From Nitrospira sp. (GTDB taxonomy: Bacteria; Nitrospirota; Nitrospiria; Nitrospirales; Nitrospiraceae): DNA of 60,795 nt. The notes under the pieces were generated by a model. It was not told the DNA's origin and ran no database searches. It saw only the letters and a program-made list of their open reading frames with translations. This document shows positions 46,552 to 55,037 of the stretch, piece by piece. The stretch lies in assembly GCA_018242665.1 (NCBI GenBank), contig JAFEBL010000041.1, positions 1 through 60,795 of the forward strand, given 5' to 3'. The translations under genes were made by a program, and so were the position numbers. Numbering within the stretch: position 1 is the stretch's first letter; each line of letters begins with the position of its first letter.

Positions 46552-46710
46552 CAATACAACAGGCGAAGCGTTCGGGAACATACGGTCTGCATCGTACTGA
46601 ACACCCCACTCTGCTCCGTCCTCCACAACATTTTCACCAACCGTCGCTCCCAATCAGGGAAGGGCCGGCAAGGACAACAAGCCGGTCAGATAGAGGAGAA
46701 CAGGATCATC

Positions 46711-47160
46711 ATGAAGGAGATCATCAAGCGATTCGCCACCGGACTCACCACCTTGGCCTTTGCCGCCGCCTTGGCCGCGCCGGCACTGACCTACGCCAAC
46801 GGTCTCGACAAGGCTCCGTTGGAGATCAAGGTGCGCGTGAGCGAAAAGGGGTTTTTCGATGAGAAAGGCAAACCCTACGGCGGAAAACGCATCTTGCAGG
46901 TGCCGAAGGATACGATGGTGAAAATTACCTTCGTCTTCGGGGAAGAGCTCACCAGCCTAGCCGCGGGCGACACGCACCAGATTACCGTTCGTTCTGAAGA
47001 CGGCTGGAAACAGGAAACCAACCCGCTCTGGATGATGAACCGGGAATCGACCGTGAGCTTTCTCGCCGGCGAAAAGGGCCGCACGCAGTATCGCGCCTAC
47101 TGCATCCTCGATTGCATTGGGATGGAACACCTGACCAATCTGATCATCCAGGTGGTCTAG
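46711..47160 (+). CDS. Exported cupredoxin-like protein with CuA-like cysteine pair
   Basis: 149 residues from ATG 46711, preceded by AGGAG at 46695-46699. A signal peptide ends about residue 29 (PALTYA/NG). The mature part has a beta-sandwich layout like cupredoxins: VKITFVFGEELTSL, GDTHQITVRSEDGW with H89, and the cluster C131-ILD-C135-IGME-H140 near the C-terminus. The C-x3-C-x4-H spacing resembles, but is one residue longer than, the C-x3-C-x3-H of CuA centres. Whether it binds copper, and in what form, is unknown. A family B hairpin follows the gene. Confidence 0.7.
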   Translation: MKEIIKRFATGLTTLAFAAALAAPALTYANGLDKAPLEIKVRVSEKGFFDEKGKPYGGKRILQVPKDTMVKITFVFGEELTSLAAGDTHQITVRSEDGWKQETNPLWMMNRESTVSFLAGEKGRTQYRAYCILDCIGMEHLTNLIIQVV

Positions 47161-47191
47161 CCAGGAGTAATCTTCCCTCTATCCACCCAAG

Positions 47192-47276
47192 GGCCGGGAT
47201 GAGTCCTCGCCTGCGCGCGCCCAACGGGAGTCTTTAAAGACCTCGCATTGCGCGAGCAGAGGGGACTACCCCGGCC
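47192..47276. repeat. Family B long hairpin repeat, copy 2
   Basis: 85-bp element between the convergent cupredoxin-like gene and the 138-residue gene. Outer arms GGCCGGGATGAGTCCTC (47192) and GGGGACTACCCCGGCC (ending 47276) pair with one bulge; the next stem is CTGCGCGCG (47211) with CGCGAGCAG (47251); the tip is the palindrome GTCTTTAAAGAC (47230-47241). Compared with copy 1, the tip changed from GGCCT/AGGCC to GTCTT/AAGAC and still pairs. Confidence 0.85.
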
Positions 47277-47283
47277 ACACTTT

Positions 47284-47700
47284 TTAGTACCCCCGTCCGG
47301 TGCTTCCTCCGCCCCCACCCATCCGACCCAAGGGCAGCGCGTCATAACGCGTCTTGAGATCCGGGTGCGTGGCCAGGTAACTGTTCACGGCTGCCTCATC
47401 GGCAAACACGTCTTTGCTGCGCGCTCGATATTCTTCCACCGTCAGCCCGCGTTTCGACAACAGCGCGCTGAGTTTGGCCTGGATGTCGTCGCTCATTTCC
47501 TTCATCTTTTCCTGTGAAGGCCGCTGGCCTGAGCCATACGATTCCCCGCCTTTGAAATAGTTCGCCATCATCTCACCGATCTCGATACGGGCATTCACGA
47601 ATTTCTCCACATCGGCCGGTTCCGTCGCCAGACCGGTTCCCGACCATAACAACAGGCCAAGTGAGATGCCGATGATCGATCGCGATACGTACTTGGTCAT
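47284..47700 (-). CDS. Small exported protein of 138 residues, Gly-rich C-terminus
   Basis: Starts at ATG 47700 behind GGGGAG. A signal peptide (about 1-26, LLLWSGTGLATE) precedes a helical mature part with EKMKEMSDDIQAKLSALLSK and a Gly/Ser-rich tail (GRMGGGGGSTGRG). No family is recognised. It faces the cupredoxin-like gene and the family B hairpin. Confidence 0.6.
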   Translation of the reverse strand: MTKYVSRSIIGISLGLLLWSGTGLATEPADVEKFVNARIEIGEMMANYFKGGESYGSGQRPSQEKMKEMSDDIQAKLSALLSKRGLTVEEYRARSKDVFADEAAVNSYLATHPDLKTRYDALPLGRMGGGGGSTGRGY

Positions 47701-47803
47701 AATCTCCCCTCTGAGTGATAGCGTCATATGAACTGACTTCGGGCATCATACCATCCCGCCGGATGACGCGCACAGGCGGCGAATCGCCCGTCTGCCCCCA
47801 GCA

Positions 47804-48718
47804 CTACTGCGATTGCGGCAACCTTTTCAAAAATTCTCCGAGCACAGCACGGAAGCGATCGGGATCTTCCGCCATCATGAAATGGCCGGTCTTGAACTCC
47901 ACGACCTGTGATCCGGCAATCTGTGCCTGGATGCCCTTCGCAATCGCCGGGGTCGCAACGTCATCCTTGGCCCCCACCATGATCAAGGTCGGCACCCTGA
48001 TCGCCGTCAGTCGCCCATGCGCATTGAACTGCGACATAGAAGTAAGCGCCTCGCGAATCACCGTCCCGTTCCAAGTAGGAATGCGCTCCAGCAACGGTTG
48101 ATAGGTTTTCGGCAGCGTGCCGGCAGGAAAACTCTCGACGATCATGCGTTTGGACACATCCTGATAGTCGCGCGGTTGGCCGATGGTCGGAATGTCCTGA
48201 TCCAGGATCATCGCGCCATCGGTGGTTGAGACCAACACCAGCGCCCGTACCCGCTCGGGATGGTCCAGGGCGAGCTGTTGCAGAATCATCCCTCCCATCG
48301 ACACGCCGACCCACACGGCCTTCTTGATGTCCAGCGCATCAGCCAGCGTGATCAGGTCTTGTGAAAATTGAGGGATGGAATAGCCGGTCGCCGGCTTTTC
48401 TGAATCGCCATAGCCGCGCAGATCGACCGCGATACCGCGAAACTCCGGCGAATAGGCGCCGACGTACTTGGGGAAAATATTGCTGGTCGTCACCACGCCA
48501 TGGACAAAAATAATCGGATCACCCGTGCCGGCTTCCAGCACACTCAAACGCAGGCCGTCCACATTGACCAGGTGGCGGGTAAACGGCTGGTTGGGCGGAA
48601 TCACGTCGGCGAGTTGGGGTGGATGCGCGCCGCTGTTGGTGCGGACCGGAGGGGCTGTGCCGGCGCACCCGATGCACCCGACGAGGCCAAGCGCGAGAAC
48701 CATTCTTGAGAACAGCAT
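47804..48718 (-). CDS. Alpha/beta-hydrolase fold lipoprotein
   Basis: 304 residues with a lipoprotein signal (lipobox around VGCIGC, residue about 15). The fold has the oxyanion motif HGVVTT, the nucleophile elbow GVSMGG (Ser near residue 140), the acid Asp in GAKDDVATP and the His in KTGHFMMAE. The family resembles haloperoxidase/esterase-type hydrolases of the abhydrolase superfamily. No substrate can be assigned, and the neighbours do not help. Confidence 0.85.
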   Translation of the reverse strand: MLFSRMVLALGLVGCIGCAGTAPPVRTNSGAHPPQLADVIPPNQPFTRHLVNVDGLRLSVLEAGTGDPIIFVHGVVTTSNIFPKYVGAYSPEFRGIAVDLRGYGDSEKPATGYSIPQFSQDLITLADALDIKKAVWVGVSMGGMILQQLALDHPERVRALVLVSTTDGAMILDQDIPTIGQPRDYQDVSKRMIVESFPAGTLPKTYQPLLERIPTWNGTVIREALTSMSQFNAHGRLTAIRVPTLIMVGAKDDVATPAIAKGIQAQIAGSQVVEFKTGHFMMAEDPDRFRAVLGEFLKRLPQSQ

Positions 48719-48865
48719 ACAGTTCCCCTTTCTGAACAGACTGAGAGATACAGACGTAGCGTAAGCTGTCAGTCAATCAGATTCAATGCTGGAATCCGAA
48801 AGGAATGGCAGCTGGTGTGAATCTCCGGCAAATATGTGATGTACCAGACCGCCTTCAGCATGAGA

Positions 48866-48889
48866 ACGATGTCATGGAGAGGACATCGT
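48866..48889 (-). terminator. Hairpin at the end of the metallo-beta-lactamase gene
   Basis: 8-bp stem ACGATGTC/GACATCGT with an eight-base loop, overlapping the last codons of the metallo-beta-lactamase gene on the minus strand. Position suits a terminator but no T-run follows. Confidence 0.3.
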
Positions 48890-49624
48890 GACGGTGGCTG
48901 CGCCGCCGAGGACTTCACGGAAGACCTGCGCCAGATCGCGCAGCGCCTGCGCCCCGTCGCCCGCATAGACCGAACCATGCATGGTCGCCAGGGTCTTCGG
49001 CTTCAACGCCGCCAACCTATTGAGGGTGGGATCCGTCAACGTGCAGTACGGCATATAGTTGGCCAAGGGGCCTTGTTGATACTCCGTGAGCACCTCGCGG
49101 CAGCGTCCGACGACATCCGACTGGGTCACCGGTTCACTATTCCCGGCCTGATGAAACAAATCGGAGCAGAGGAGGGTGCGCTGGGTCTCTTCGAACAACA
49201 GGCCCGACTCCCAGCAATGCGGCACATGGGGTGTCGCAAGAAACTGAAACCGATACCTCCCCGTCTGCAGCACCTCTCCATCCGTCATGCCCTTCGCCGG
49301 ACGACGCGCCAGGCAATCATCCACGCTGACCAGTTTTCCAACCAGACTGCAGACGGCATCCGCTTGCGGGGCAAGCTGTTGCCATTCCGGCAATGAGCCG
49401 CATTCATCGGCCTCGAAATGGCTGAAGCCGATCCAGCGGAGCCTTCGCACGTCGATCAGCGACGCCACCGCTTCTTTCACATCGGCAAACAGCGCGCGAG
49501 GACCGGTATGAAACAGCAACGGCTGTTCGTCGCGCACCAGGAATTGACTGAATTGCAGATTGAACGCTTCGAGGAAGGTCGTGATGCGAAACAGGTCCGG
49601 AGCGACTTCAGTAATCTTCGCCAT
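48872..49624 (-). CDS. Metallo-beta-lactamase fold protein, flavodiiron-like
   Basis: 250 residues from ATG 49624 (GGAGG five bases upstream). The fold follows the lactamase domain of flavodiiron proteins: [11 protein letters not shown] (the H-x-E-x-D motif), then [27 protein letters not shown] and TMHGSVY. No flavodoxin domain follows, so if it binds two irons it acts without an internal electron carrier. The residues and motifs fit an oxygen- or NO-related role in principle, but nothing fixes this. Confidence 0.78.
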   Translation of the reverse strand: MAKITEVAPDLFRITTFLEAFNLQFSQFLVRDEQPLLFHTGPRALFADVKEAVASLIDVRRLRWIGFSHFEADECGSLPEWQQLAPQADAVCSLVGKLVSVDDCLARRPAKGMTDGEVLQTGRYRFQFLATPHVPHCWESGLLFEETQRTLLCSDLFHQAGNSEPVTQSDVVGRCREVLTEYQQGPLANYMPYCTLTDPTLNRLAALKPKTLATMHGSVYAGDGAQALRDLAQVFREVLGGAATVTMSSP

Positions 49625-49723
49625 GATGCCCTCCAGCATGAAGATGGCAGGCATCGTACCGGCTGAAAGAGGCAGGATCAAGATGCGACGAAGGCGTCCT
49701 GGCTCGTGGAGCACTCGGCGGAG

Positions 49724-50293
49724 TTACTTGAACAGTCGTCGCAGGCCGGAGAGCGACCGATTGATCACGTCATCGGACGGACCTACGAGCGAGGTTGCGG
49801 GATAGTACCGGGTCTCCCAGAGTTTGACGAGGCGCACCGGCAGGAAGAACAAGCCGCCTCCCAGCAGAAACAGACCCCACCCAACTATGAGCATGTCCGT
49901 ACCACCGGCGAGCCAGCACCGCTTCGACAACAGGCCACAGAGCAGGCCCAGTGCGACCACGCCTTCGAGTAGCCAGACGAACTGGCTCAGGGTCAGTCGC
50001 AGGGGAAGCCGCAAGGTCGCACTGAGATAGATCGTATGAGGCCCCTTGGGCAAGGGCGCCAGCAGCGCGTGGCCGATACGATGGATCAGCGCGCTCAAGG
50101 GAAAGCCGATCGCGCTGTGGAAGAGTATGCTTGGCAGCGGCTCGCGAGCCATTACTGCGGAGGGGCCGATCATGAATAGGAGCGGCGCGGCATAGCACAG
50201 GCACGCCATGACGTCCTCATAGGTGAACGTCCGCAACAGATCGCGGCACCCTTGCGTAAACGCATCTGGCCTGGGAGCGCGGTGATTGTCCAT
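49724..50293 (-). CDS. Multi-pass membrane protein of unknown function
   Basis: 189 residues with about four hydrophobic segments (CLCYAAPLLFMIGPSAVMA, LPSILFHSAIGFPLSALIH, FVWLLEGVVALGLLCGLL, MLIVGWGLFLLGGGLFFLP). No domain is recognised. It follows the metallo-beta-lactamase gene region on the same strand about 100 bases away; the start at ATG 50293 is not strongly supported by a ribosome site. Confidence 0.55.
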   Translation of the reverse strand: MDNHRAPRPDAFTQGCRDLLRTFTYEDVMACLCYAAPLLFMIGPSAVMAREPLPSILFHSAIGFPLSALIHRIGHALLAPLPKGPHTIYLSATLRLPLRLTLSQFVWLLEGVVALGLLCGLLSKRCWLAGGTDMLIVGWGLFLLGGGLFFLPVRLVKLWETRYYPATSLVGPSDDVINRSLSGLRRLFK

Positions 50294-50573
50294 GAGCAGT
50301 GATAGGTGGAACGTGACCGATGGAGCGGAGGTGTGAATCGGTGAGTTCGCGGCCTTGTCTCGAGCTGAATAACGAATCTGTTGAAACTTGCTACTGAAGT
50401 CGTTTGTATCGCGGGGCTATGGAAACGTCAAACAAAGACATGTTTTTCGCCGCCTTATCGACTAGGGCGAAGGTTTCCCGGCCCCAGGGATTCCGCTAGT
50501 CGTGACTTCCAAGGACCGGCGGTAGAACAACAGACAGGTAGATCGATCGCTCTTCATCACCCAGGAGGCCACC

Positions 50574-50753
50574 ATGAAACAGCAGATACAACGCCCGATT
50601 CGACGCACCGAACAACAGCGGCCCACGCAAGACAAGGATGGCGTCTGGCCCCTGTCGGCCCGCGAGTTCATGAAGCTTCCCGTGTCGGGCCTCCTCTCGA
50701 CCGGCAAACGCATCCGGTTCACGCGCCTGATGCCTCCTGATCAAGCCGCGTAA
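50574..50753 (+). CDS. Small basic protein of 59 residues
   Basis: ATG 50574 is preceded by CCAGGAGGCCACC, a strong ribosome-binding site. The product is basic and Gln/Arg-rich at the start (MKQQIQRPIRRTEQQRP), with the central part WPLSAREFMKLPVSGLLSTG and no signal peptide. No family is recognised. Codon use and the upstream site suggest it is a real gene; a second small gene follows 28 bases later. Confidence 0.55.
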   Translation: MKQQIQRPIRRTEQQRPTQDKDGVWPLSAREFMKLPVSGLLSTGKRIRFTRLMPPDQAA

Positions 50754-50781
50754 TTCGCGGCTCAAGACGATGAGGTGCATG

Positions 50782-50970
50782 ATGACTGACGACAGTCTTC
50801 TCACACATGACGAACTCAAGGCCGCGGAGGCGGCGTTCCGTGGCCTGCCCCTGAATACTCGCTGGTCCAACGGCGCACAGAGAATTTACATCGGCATTCT
50901 CGAAGTCACCCGCGGCCGGGACATTGTCGAAGAGTGTGGCTGGGAGGCCGCAGCCGCCGTCGGTTCCTGA
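50782..50970 (+). CDS. Small protein of 62 residues
   Basis: Starts at ATG 50782 (another ATG at 50779) with GAGGTG a few bases upstream. Acidic and helical (DELKAAEAAFRGLPLNTRW, then GILEVTRGRDIVEECGWEAA), no signal peptide. It follows the 59-residue gene closely; both are of unknown function and likely co-transcribed. Confidence 0.5.
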   Translation: MTDDSLLTHDELKAAEAAFRGLPLNTRWSNGAQRIYIGILEVTRGRDIVEECGWEAAAAVGS

Positions 50971-51090
50971 CCAACATCCTTCTGCCCCTCGCGAACAACA
51001 GGCGCCACACCCTACCGCCTGCGCCCGATCATCAGGATTGAAATCGAACCGCGAGTGGCGTAGAGGATGGAGGTACGGGAGGTCCGAATC

Positions 51091-51639
51091 ATGGCCCGAC
51101 GGCTGTTGCCCGCTCTAGCTTCACTTCTACTACTCGTTGCGCCTGTCTATGCCCAAAGCCCCTGCTCCGATTGTTTCTACGCCGCCGAAGAAGAGGTGCG
51201 CAAATGCCTCGACAATGCCATCAGTTCGAACGATAGAAATGGCTGCCTGGAAAATCGGCGAGTGCGGCTCAAGGCCTGTAGCGACAACCAATGCCAGACG
51301 GTCAGGGAGGAAACGTCGGTCACGGAGACGCAATCGACACCTGCCCGGCCAGGCGTCGCGCCCTATACGCCGACGGAAGCCGAATGGCTGGCCTTGATCA
51401 CGAGGGCCGGCCTCCGGCGGGAAGCCACACCAGACCGCCCCTACTCGCTCGACGTTATGCTCGCCGATCCGCAGACTCTGCATATTATGGTTCGACATGC
51501 GTCCACGATGGACCGGGAACAGCTGAAAAAAGCCATCGAAGGCGCGAGGGAGACAATCCGGAACACCGCCAAAAGTTATGGCTGGGACAAGTGGGTCAAG
51601 ATTCGAGAGACGGTCGAAATGTATACGGCGAAGAAATGA
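51091..51639 (+). CDS. Exported Cys-containing protein of unknown function
   Basis: 182 residues from ATG 51091 (GGGAGG upstream). Signal peptide with LPALASLLLLVAPVYAQ. The mature N-terminus is Cys-rich (CSDCFYAAEEEVRKCLDNA, then CLENRRVRLKACSDNQC), compatible with disulfides; the C-terminal half is helical (DREQLKKAIEGARETIRNTA). No domain is recognised. It converges on the phosphatase gene. Confidence 0.65.
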   Translation: MARRLLPALASLLLLVAPVYAQSPCSDCFYAAEEEVRKCLDNAISSNDRNGCLENRRVRLKACSDNQCQTVREETSVTETQSTPARPGVAPYTPTEAEWLALITRAGLRREATPDRPYSLDVMLADPQTLHIMVRHASTMDREQLKKAIEGARETIRNTAKSYGWDKWVKIRETVEMYTAKK

Positions 51640-51665
51640 GCGGCGGCCGCAATGACCGTGACGGC

Positions 51666-52172
51666 TCATTCCATGATCAGCATGATCTGCGCAGGCGTGA
51701 GCAGCGCGCCTGGTTGATGGCGTCCCAACCAAGCCAGGGCTTCCGGCCCGGACAGTCCTAACACCGATCGGGCTAGCAACGTGGCAAACAGGGCCGTGCG
51801 GCCAAGACCGGCGGAACAGTGGATGAGCAGATTGCGACCCTGCGCCGCCTGTTCATGGGCTCGCTTCAACACCTCAGGAAGGCCGCCCTCGGCTGGAATA
51901 CCGTAGTTGGGAATCGGCAGCGGCAATACTGTCAGTCCTTCTTCCCGATACATCGCCAACAGATCCCGCCCTGTCTTTTCCCGGCATTCATCGGGCTCAG
52001 CGAGAAGCACCACGCCGTGGATCGCGGCGGCTCTGAACTTCGGCAGCAACGTCCCTTCCGGATCATAGAGGCCGAATGGCATGGCGCTGCCGTAGATGCG
52101 GCCCGGCAGATTGAGGGGGTATGACGTCAGCATCGTCAGGGGGTTCTGTTCTCGTGACGGATTACTCAGCAT
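51666..52172 (-). CDS. Dual-specificity/tyrosine phosphatase-like protein
   Basis: 168 residues. The P-loop active site is HCSAGLGRT (C-x5-R with Cys the nucleophile), typical of dual-specificity and cyclin-dependent-kinase-inhibitor-3-like phosphatases; LLPKFRAAAIHGVVLLAEPDE precedes it. ATG 52172 overlaps the last 11 bases of the DUF2252 gene (ATGCTGAGTAA), so the two are translationally coupled; the internal ATG 52133 is the alternative. The DUF2252 family is kinase-like, which makes a kinase-phosphatase pair plausible but unproven. Confidence 0.8.
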   Translation of the reverse strand: MLSNPSREQNPLTMLTSYPLNLPGRIYGSAMPFGLYDPEGTLLPKFRAAAIHGVVLLAEPDECREKTGRDLLAMYREEGLTVLPLPIPNYGIPAEGGLPEVLKRAHEQAAQGRNLLIHCSAGLGRTALFATLLARSVLGLSGPEALAWLGRHQPGALLTPAQIMLIME

Positions 52173-53247
52173 GGTGTTCGGCCCACTCGTTCCAATCTTC
52201 GACCGTCGCGTTCATCATGGCCTTTGCGGCCTTTTTCAGCCATGGAGTTTTTCGCATCGCCAGGTCGCGCTGCACAGCCTTGATCTGTGCCTGGTCGCCG
52301 AGATGCACATTCGCCGTCTCCCAGCCCATCGCATAGAGCAGCTTGCCCTCGTCTCGTTTTCTCGGCAACGATGTCACTTCAATTCGGGAGCAATAGGGCG
52401 AGAGCCGCCGGAGCAACCAGGAGCCGTCCATCCCGACAAATGGATCGCGACAGCGCACGGACTGTTCCAACATGATTTGGTACAGCAACGCGCCGCCGCC
52501 CTTCTGCCCTTGCGCCCACAGACCGGCGGAGGCGATCAGCCGCTTCGCTTCCCGAGCGATCTTGCCTCCGCGCCACTCGGCCAGCGCCACGACGCGCGGC
52601 CGCCCAAGGCTGCCGAGGCCCGATACCCGCCGCCGCAGCCCATACGACAAGCCTGCTTCCGGCATGACCTTCTCAAGTGCGGTCGTGACCTCCGGAGGGA
52701 CTGTTTCTTTCATCATTGGCAGGGCCGCCATCTTTTTCCAGAACTTCACCGGATCGCGCAGGGAGTTTGTGGCGATCTCGCGCAACCAGGCATGCTGCTC
52801 CGACAACACAAACGGCCGCCCGCCGATACGTAGGCCTTCGAGGTAGCCGGTCAGCACCGCATCGCAAGCCTCATCCAACTTCACGGCGAGGTGCTCAGCC
52901 CGACCGGCCAGTTTGGCGCTGACGACCAAACGCACCAGGTCGCTGGCATAGGGAAAGACGCAGGCCTCGTCAAAATCGTTGATGCCCCAGATCAAGCGGC
53001 CTTCGCTGTCGCGCCAGGTACCGAAATTTTCGACATGGAGATCGGCCACCGCCCGCAGCGCAGGCGCCGCCGTGAGATCGGCACAGACTTTCGGCCACAC
53101 CTGCATCCACCGGTAACAGGCGGCCCGCAAAAATGAGAAGGCGCTCTGCGTCATCATCCTGTGCTTCAGACGCAGATCGGCCGGCATAAACGGCACTTGC
53201 CGCGCCGACCATCGCTCATACTCATGCGTCGCTTGGACAATGTTCAT
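52162..53247 (-). CDS. DUF2252 family protein
   Basis: 361 residues. Family motifs: DLHVENFGTW near residue 70 and the downstream NDFDEACVFPYASDL, which recall the catalytic loop of kinase-like proteins. No signal or membrane segment. The function of DUF2252 is unknown; its fold relation to phosphotransferases is an inference. It is upstream of and overlapping with the phosphatase gene, suggesting a functional pair. Confidence 0.85.
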   Translation of the reverse strand: MNIVQATHEYERWSARQVPFMPADLRLKHRMMTQSAFSFLRAACYRWMQVWPKVCADLTAAPALRAVADLHVENFGTWRDSEGRLIWGINDFDEACVFPYASDLVRLVVSAKLAGRAEHLAVKLDEACDAVLTGYLEGLRIGGRPFVLSEQHAWLREIATNSLRDPVKFWKKMAALPMMKETVPPEVTTALEKVMPEAGLSYGLRRRVSGLGSLGRPRVVALAEWRGGKIAREAKRLIASAGLWAQGQKGGGALLYQIMLEQSVRCRDPFVGMDGSWLLRRLSPYCSRIEVTSLPRKRDEGKLLYAMGWETANVHLGDQAQIKAVQRDLAMRKTPWLKKAAKAMMNATVEDWNEWAEHHAE

Positions 53248-53345
53248 AGGCTCGCCTGCTCAGTGGCGCTAAGGTCTCACGTCTTCCGTCTGATCGCAAG
53301 ACGAGAATAGGAGCCAGAAGGGAGTTGATTGCTAACGGCGAGTGT

Positions 53346-53624
53346 TTAACGAGCTGTTTTCGTCGCGTACGTGGGAAGGGGGATCCCTGTGACTCGTGCG
53401 TAAAGGACGACGGGGTCGAGGTCTGCTCCATTGGGCCAGTAAATGGTTCCGAGGTCGTGGTCGACTGACAACTCTCGAAAGCGGGCGAGGTCCCGCAGGG
53501 GTGCAAATATTCCCTCAAAGCGGATGATCGTGGCCAAATCCAATTCGCCCTCTATGCCATCTTCGAACCGCAACCGCACCTGATACCCATCAAGCACCGT
53601 GGCTTCGACAAGATCCTTGAGCAT
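53346..53624 (-). CDS. DUF2442 family protein (antitoxin-like)
   Basis: 92 residues, DUF2442 family: MLKDLVEATVLDGYQVRLRF, then IYWPNGADLDPVVLY. DUF2442 genes usually lie directly after a DUF4160 gene and are suspected toxin-antitoxin partners. Here the DUF4160 frame upstream (53630-53764) is broken, so this gene may be an orphan partner. Confidence 0.82.
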   Translation of the reverse strand: MLKDLVEATVLDGYQVRLRFEDGIEGELDLATIIRFEGIFAPLRDLARFRELSVDHDLGTIYWPNGADLDPVVLYARVTGIPLPTYATKTAR

Positions 53625-53629
53625 GATAC

Positions 53630-53764
53630 TTACTCCAGCGGTCTAATTTTCTTGAGTGGCACTCGCTGCTCAGCCAGTGCCCAATCTTCCCGCAACTCGT
53701 CTCGGTGTAAGGCGCCCCACTCTAGCCAATTCGCTGCTAGAACACCAGCGAACCAAGCGTGCCG
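53630..53764 (-). pseudogene. DUF4160 remnant, partner of the DUF2442 gene
   Basis: Read on the minus strand, the last 45 codons encode HAWFAGVLAANWLEWGALHR, DELREDWALAEQRVP and LKKIRPLE before TAA. This is the usual C-terminus of DUF4160 proteins (helix with HxDEL-x-x-DW, then KI-x-PL). In-frame stops (two TGA codons) lie immediately upstream, and the N-terminal half is not found. The stop is five bases from the DUF2442 ATG, preserving the usual DUF4160-DUF2442 order. So the pair is inactivated by loss of the DUF4160 start half. Confidence 0.65.
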
Positions 53765-53910
53765 TCATCAGGACGAAAGAATACACGAGAGGTTCACCGG
53801 GTCAGAGATGTATTAAGCAAAGCCACATCTTGGATAAGCGGGCTGTGCAAATCTGACCGGAATCAGGCAAGGATACAATCATTGCTTCCGGGAAAGGAAC
53901 AGCGGTGCGG

Positions 53911-54606
53911 CTACAGTTTTGGAATGTGAAGCGTCTTGCTGATCATCAACGTACCGGAAAGAACGAAGAGTAGAGACAAGGCATGGAGGTCGCCTGGACC
54001 GATCGTCCACACACCTCCGTAGAGTTGCTCGCCGAGGCGATCTTGCCACGCGGCCCAAGCCAGCACTCCGGTCAGCAGCGCCGTGGTAGGAATGGGCGTG
54101 CCTTCGAAATAGGCCACCTTGTCATGGCCTGCAGAAAGGCGTTCGGCAGTGACGTTGTAGCGGGCCAGCCGGCTCACGCCACAGCAGACGAAGTACGTCA
54201 GCGCGATCCAATCCCACCCGCCTCGCAGGCCTGCGGCAAAGGCCAGAGCAGCCGGGGCCACGCCGAAGGAGATGATGTCGGCCAACGAATCCAGTTCCCG
54301 CCCGAGCACCGACTGCTGGTGCCGCCATCGGGCGACACGGCCGTCAAACCAATCGAACAATAGCGCGGCCGGCGAGAATGCCGCGGCGGCAAAAAAGTGG
54401 GGCAGCGAACCGCTGCTCATATACTGCATCGCAAAGAACAGGCCCGCGAGCCCACAGGCGGCGTTGCCGAGCGTGAGCACATCGGCCAGGTGGAACTCGC
54501 GCAACATCGAAAAATGTTTGGGTGGCAGCACCGTCACGGCAGGAAACCCCAAGCGGGATTCCGTTACATGGTCAACGAGGATACTTACTCGGCCGGTTGT
54601 CACCAT
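53911..54606 (-). CDS. pssA: CDP-diacylglycerol-serine O-phosphatidyltransferase
   Basis: Makes phosphatidylserine from CDP-diacylglycerol and serine in the membrane. The full signature D-x2-DG-x2-AR-x8-G-x3-D-x3-D is present (DWFDGRVAR, then GRELDSLAD), with the following IISFGVAPA typical of the PssA group. 231 residues, with about six hydrophobic segments. The start is not certain; an internal ATG at MLREFHLADV gives the family-typical N-terminus. No psd gene is adjacent. Confidence 0.9.
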   Translation of the reverse strand: MVTTGRVSILVDHVTESRLGFPAVTVLPPKHFSMLREFHLADVLTLGNAACGLAGLFFAMQYMSSGSLPHFFAAAAFSPAALLFDWFDGRVARWRHQQSVLGRELDSLADIISFGVAPAALAFAAGLRGGWDWIALTYFVCCGVSRLARYNVTAERLSAGHDKVAYFEGTPIPTTALLTGVLAWAAWQDRLGEQLYGGVWTIGPGDLHALSLLFVLSGTLMISKTLHIPKL

Positions 54607-54722
54607 CGGCCACTCGACGGGAACGATGATAGCAGATTCCTGCTCACTGCGGAACGGGATGGCTGCGGAGCCCGTGGGCGACAGGCCTGCAGCCCTGCCG
54701 CCCTGACCACCTCGTATGGCTG

Positions 54723-55037
54723 CTATTTCTCGACTCGCTGTAACGTGGTGACGTGGCCCCTCTCGGTGACATAGGCCTTGACCATATCACCTTCGACTAC
54801 CTTATCGAGCTTGGTACTCTTGTCCACATGCACTCGAACGAGTTCCCCATCCGTGTTCCTAATCTGGTAGAATTCCCCGTCCATCTTCATCAGTGTGCCC
54901 TTCACGGCATCCTTCGTGATCCGCTCGCCCAGGGTCGGGGTCGCTTCCTTGTCCTTCATGGGATCGGCCGCGAATGCGAGTCCTCCTCCACCAGTGATCA
55001 GGGCTGCAACAAGACATATTTGAAGAGTTCGCTTCAT
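54723..55037 (-). CDS. Small exported protein, OB-like/DUF-type, unknown function
   Basis: 104 residues from ATG 55037 (GGGAGG seven bases upstream). Signal peptide (about 1-24, ending LAFA). The mature part alternates strands: VKGTLMKMDGEFYQIRNTDG, ELVRVHVDKSTKLDKVVEGD, VKAYVTERGHVTTL, consistent with a small OB-like fold. Function unknown. Confidence 0.65.
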   Translation of the reverse strand: MKRTLQICLVAALITGGGGLAFAADPMKDKEATPTLGERITKDAVKGTLMKMDGEFYQIRNTDGELVRVHVDKSTKLDKVVEGDMVKAYVTERGHVTTLQRVEK

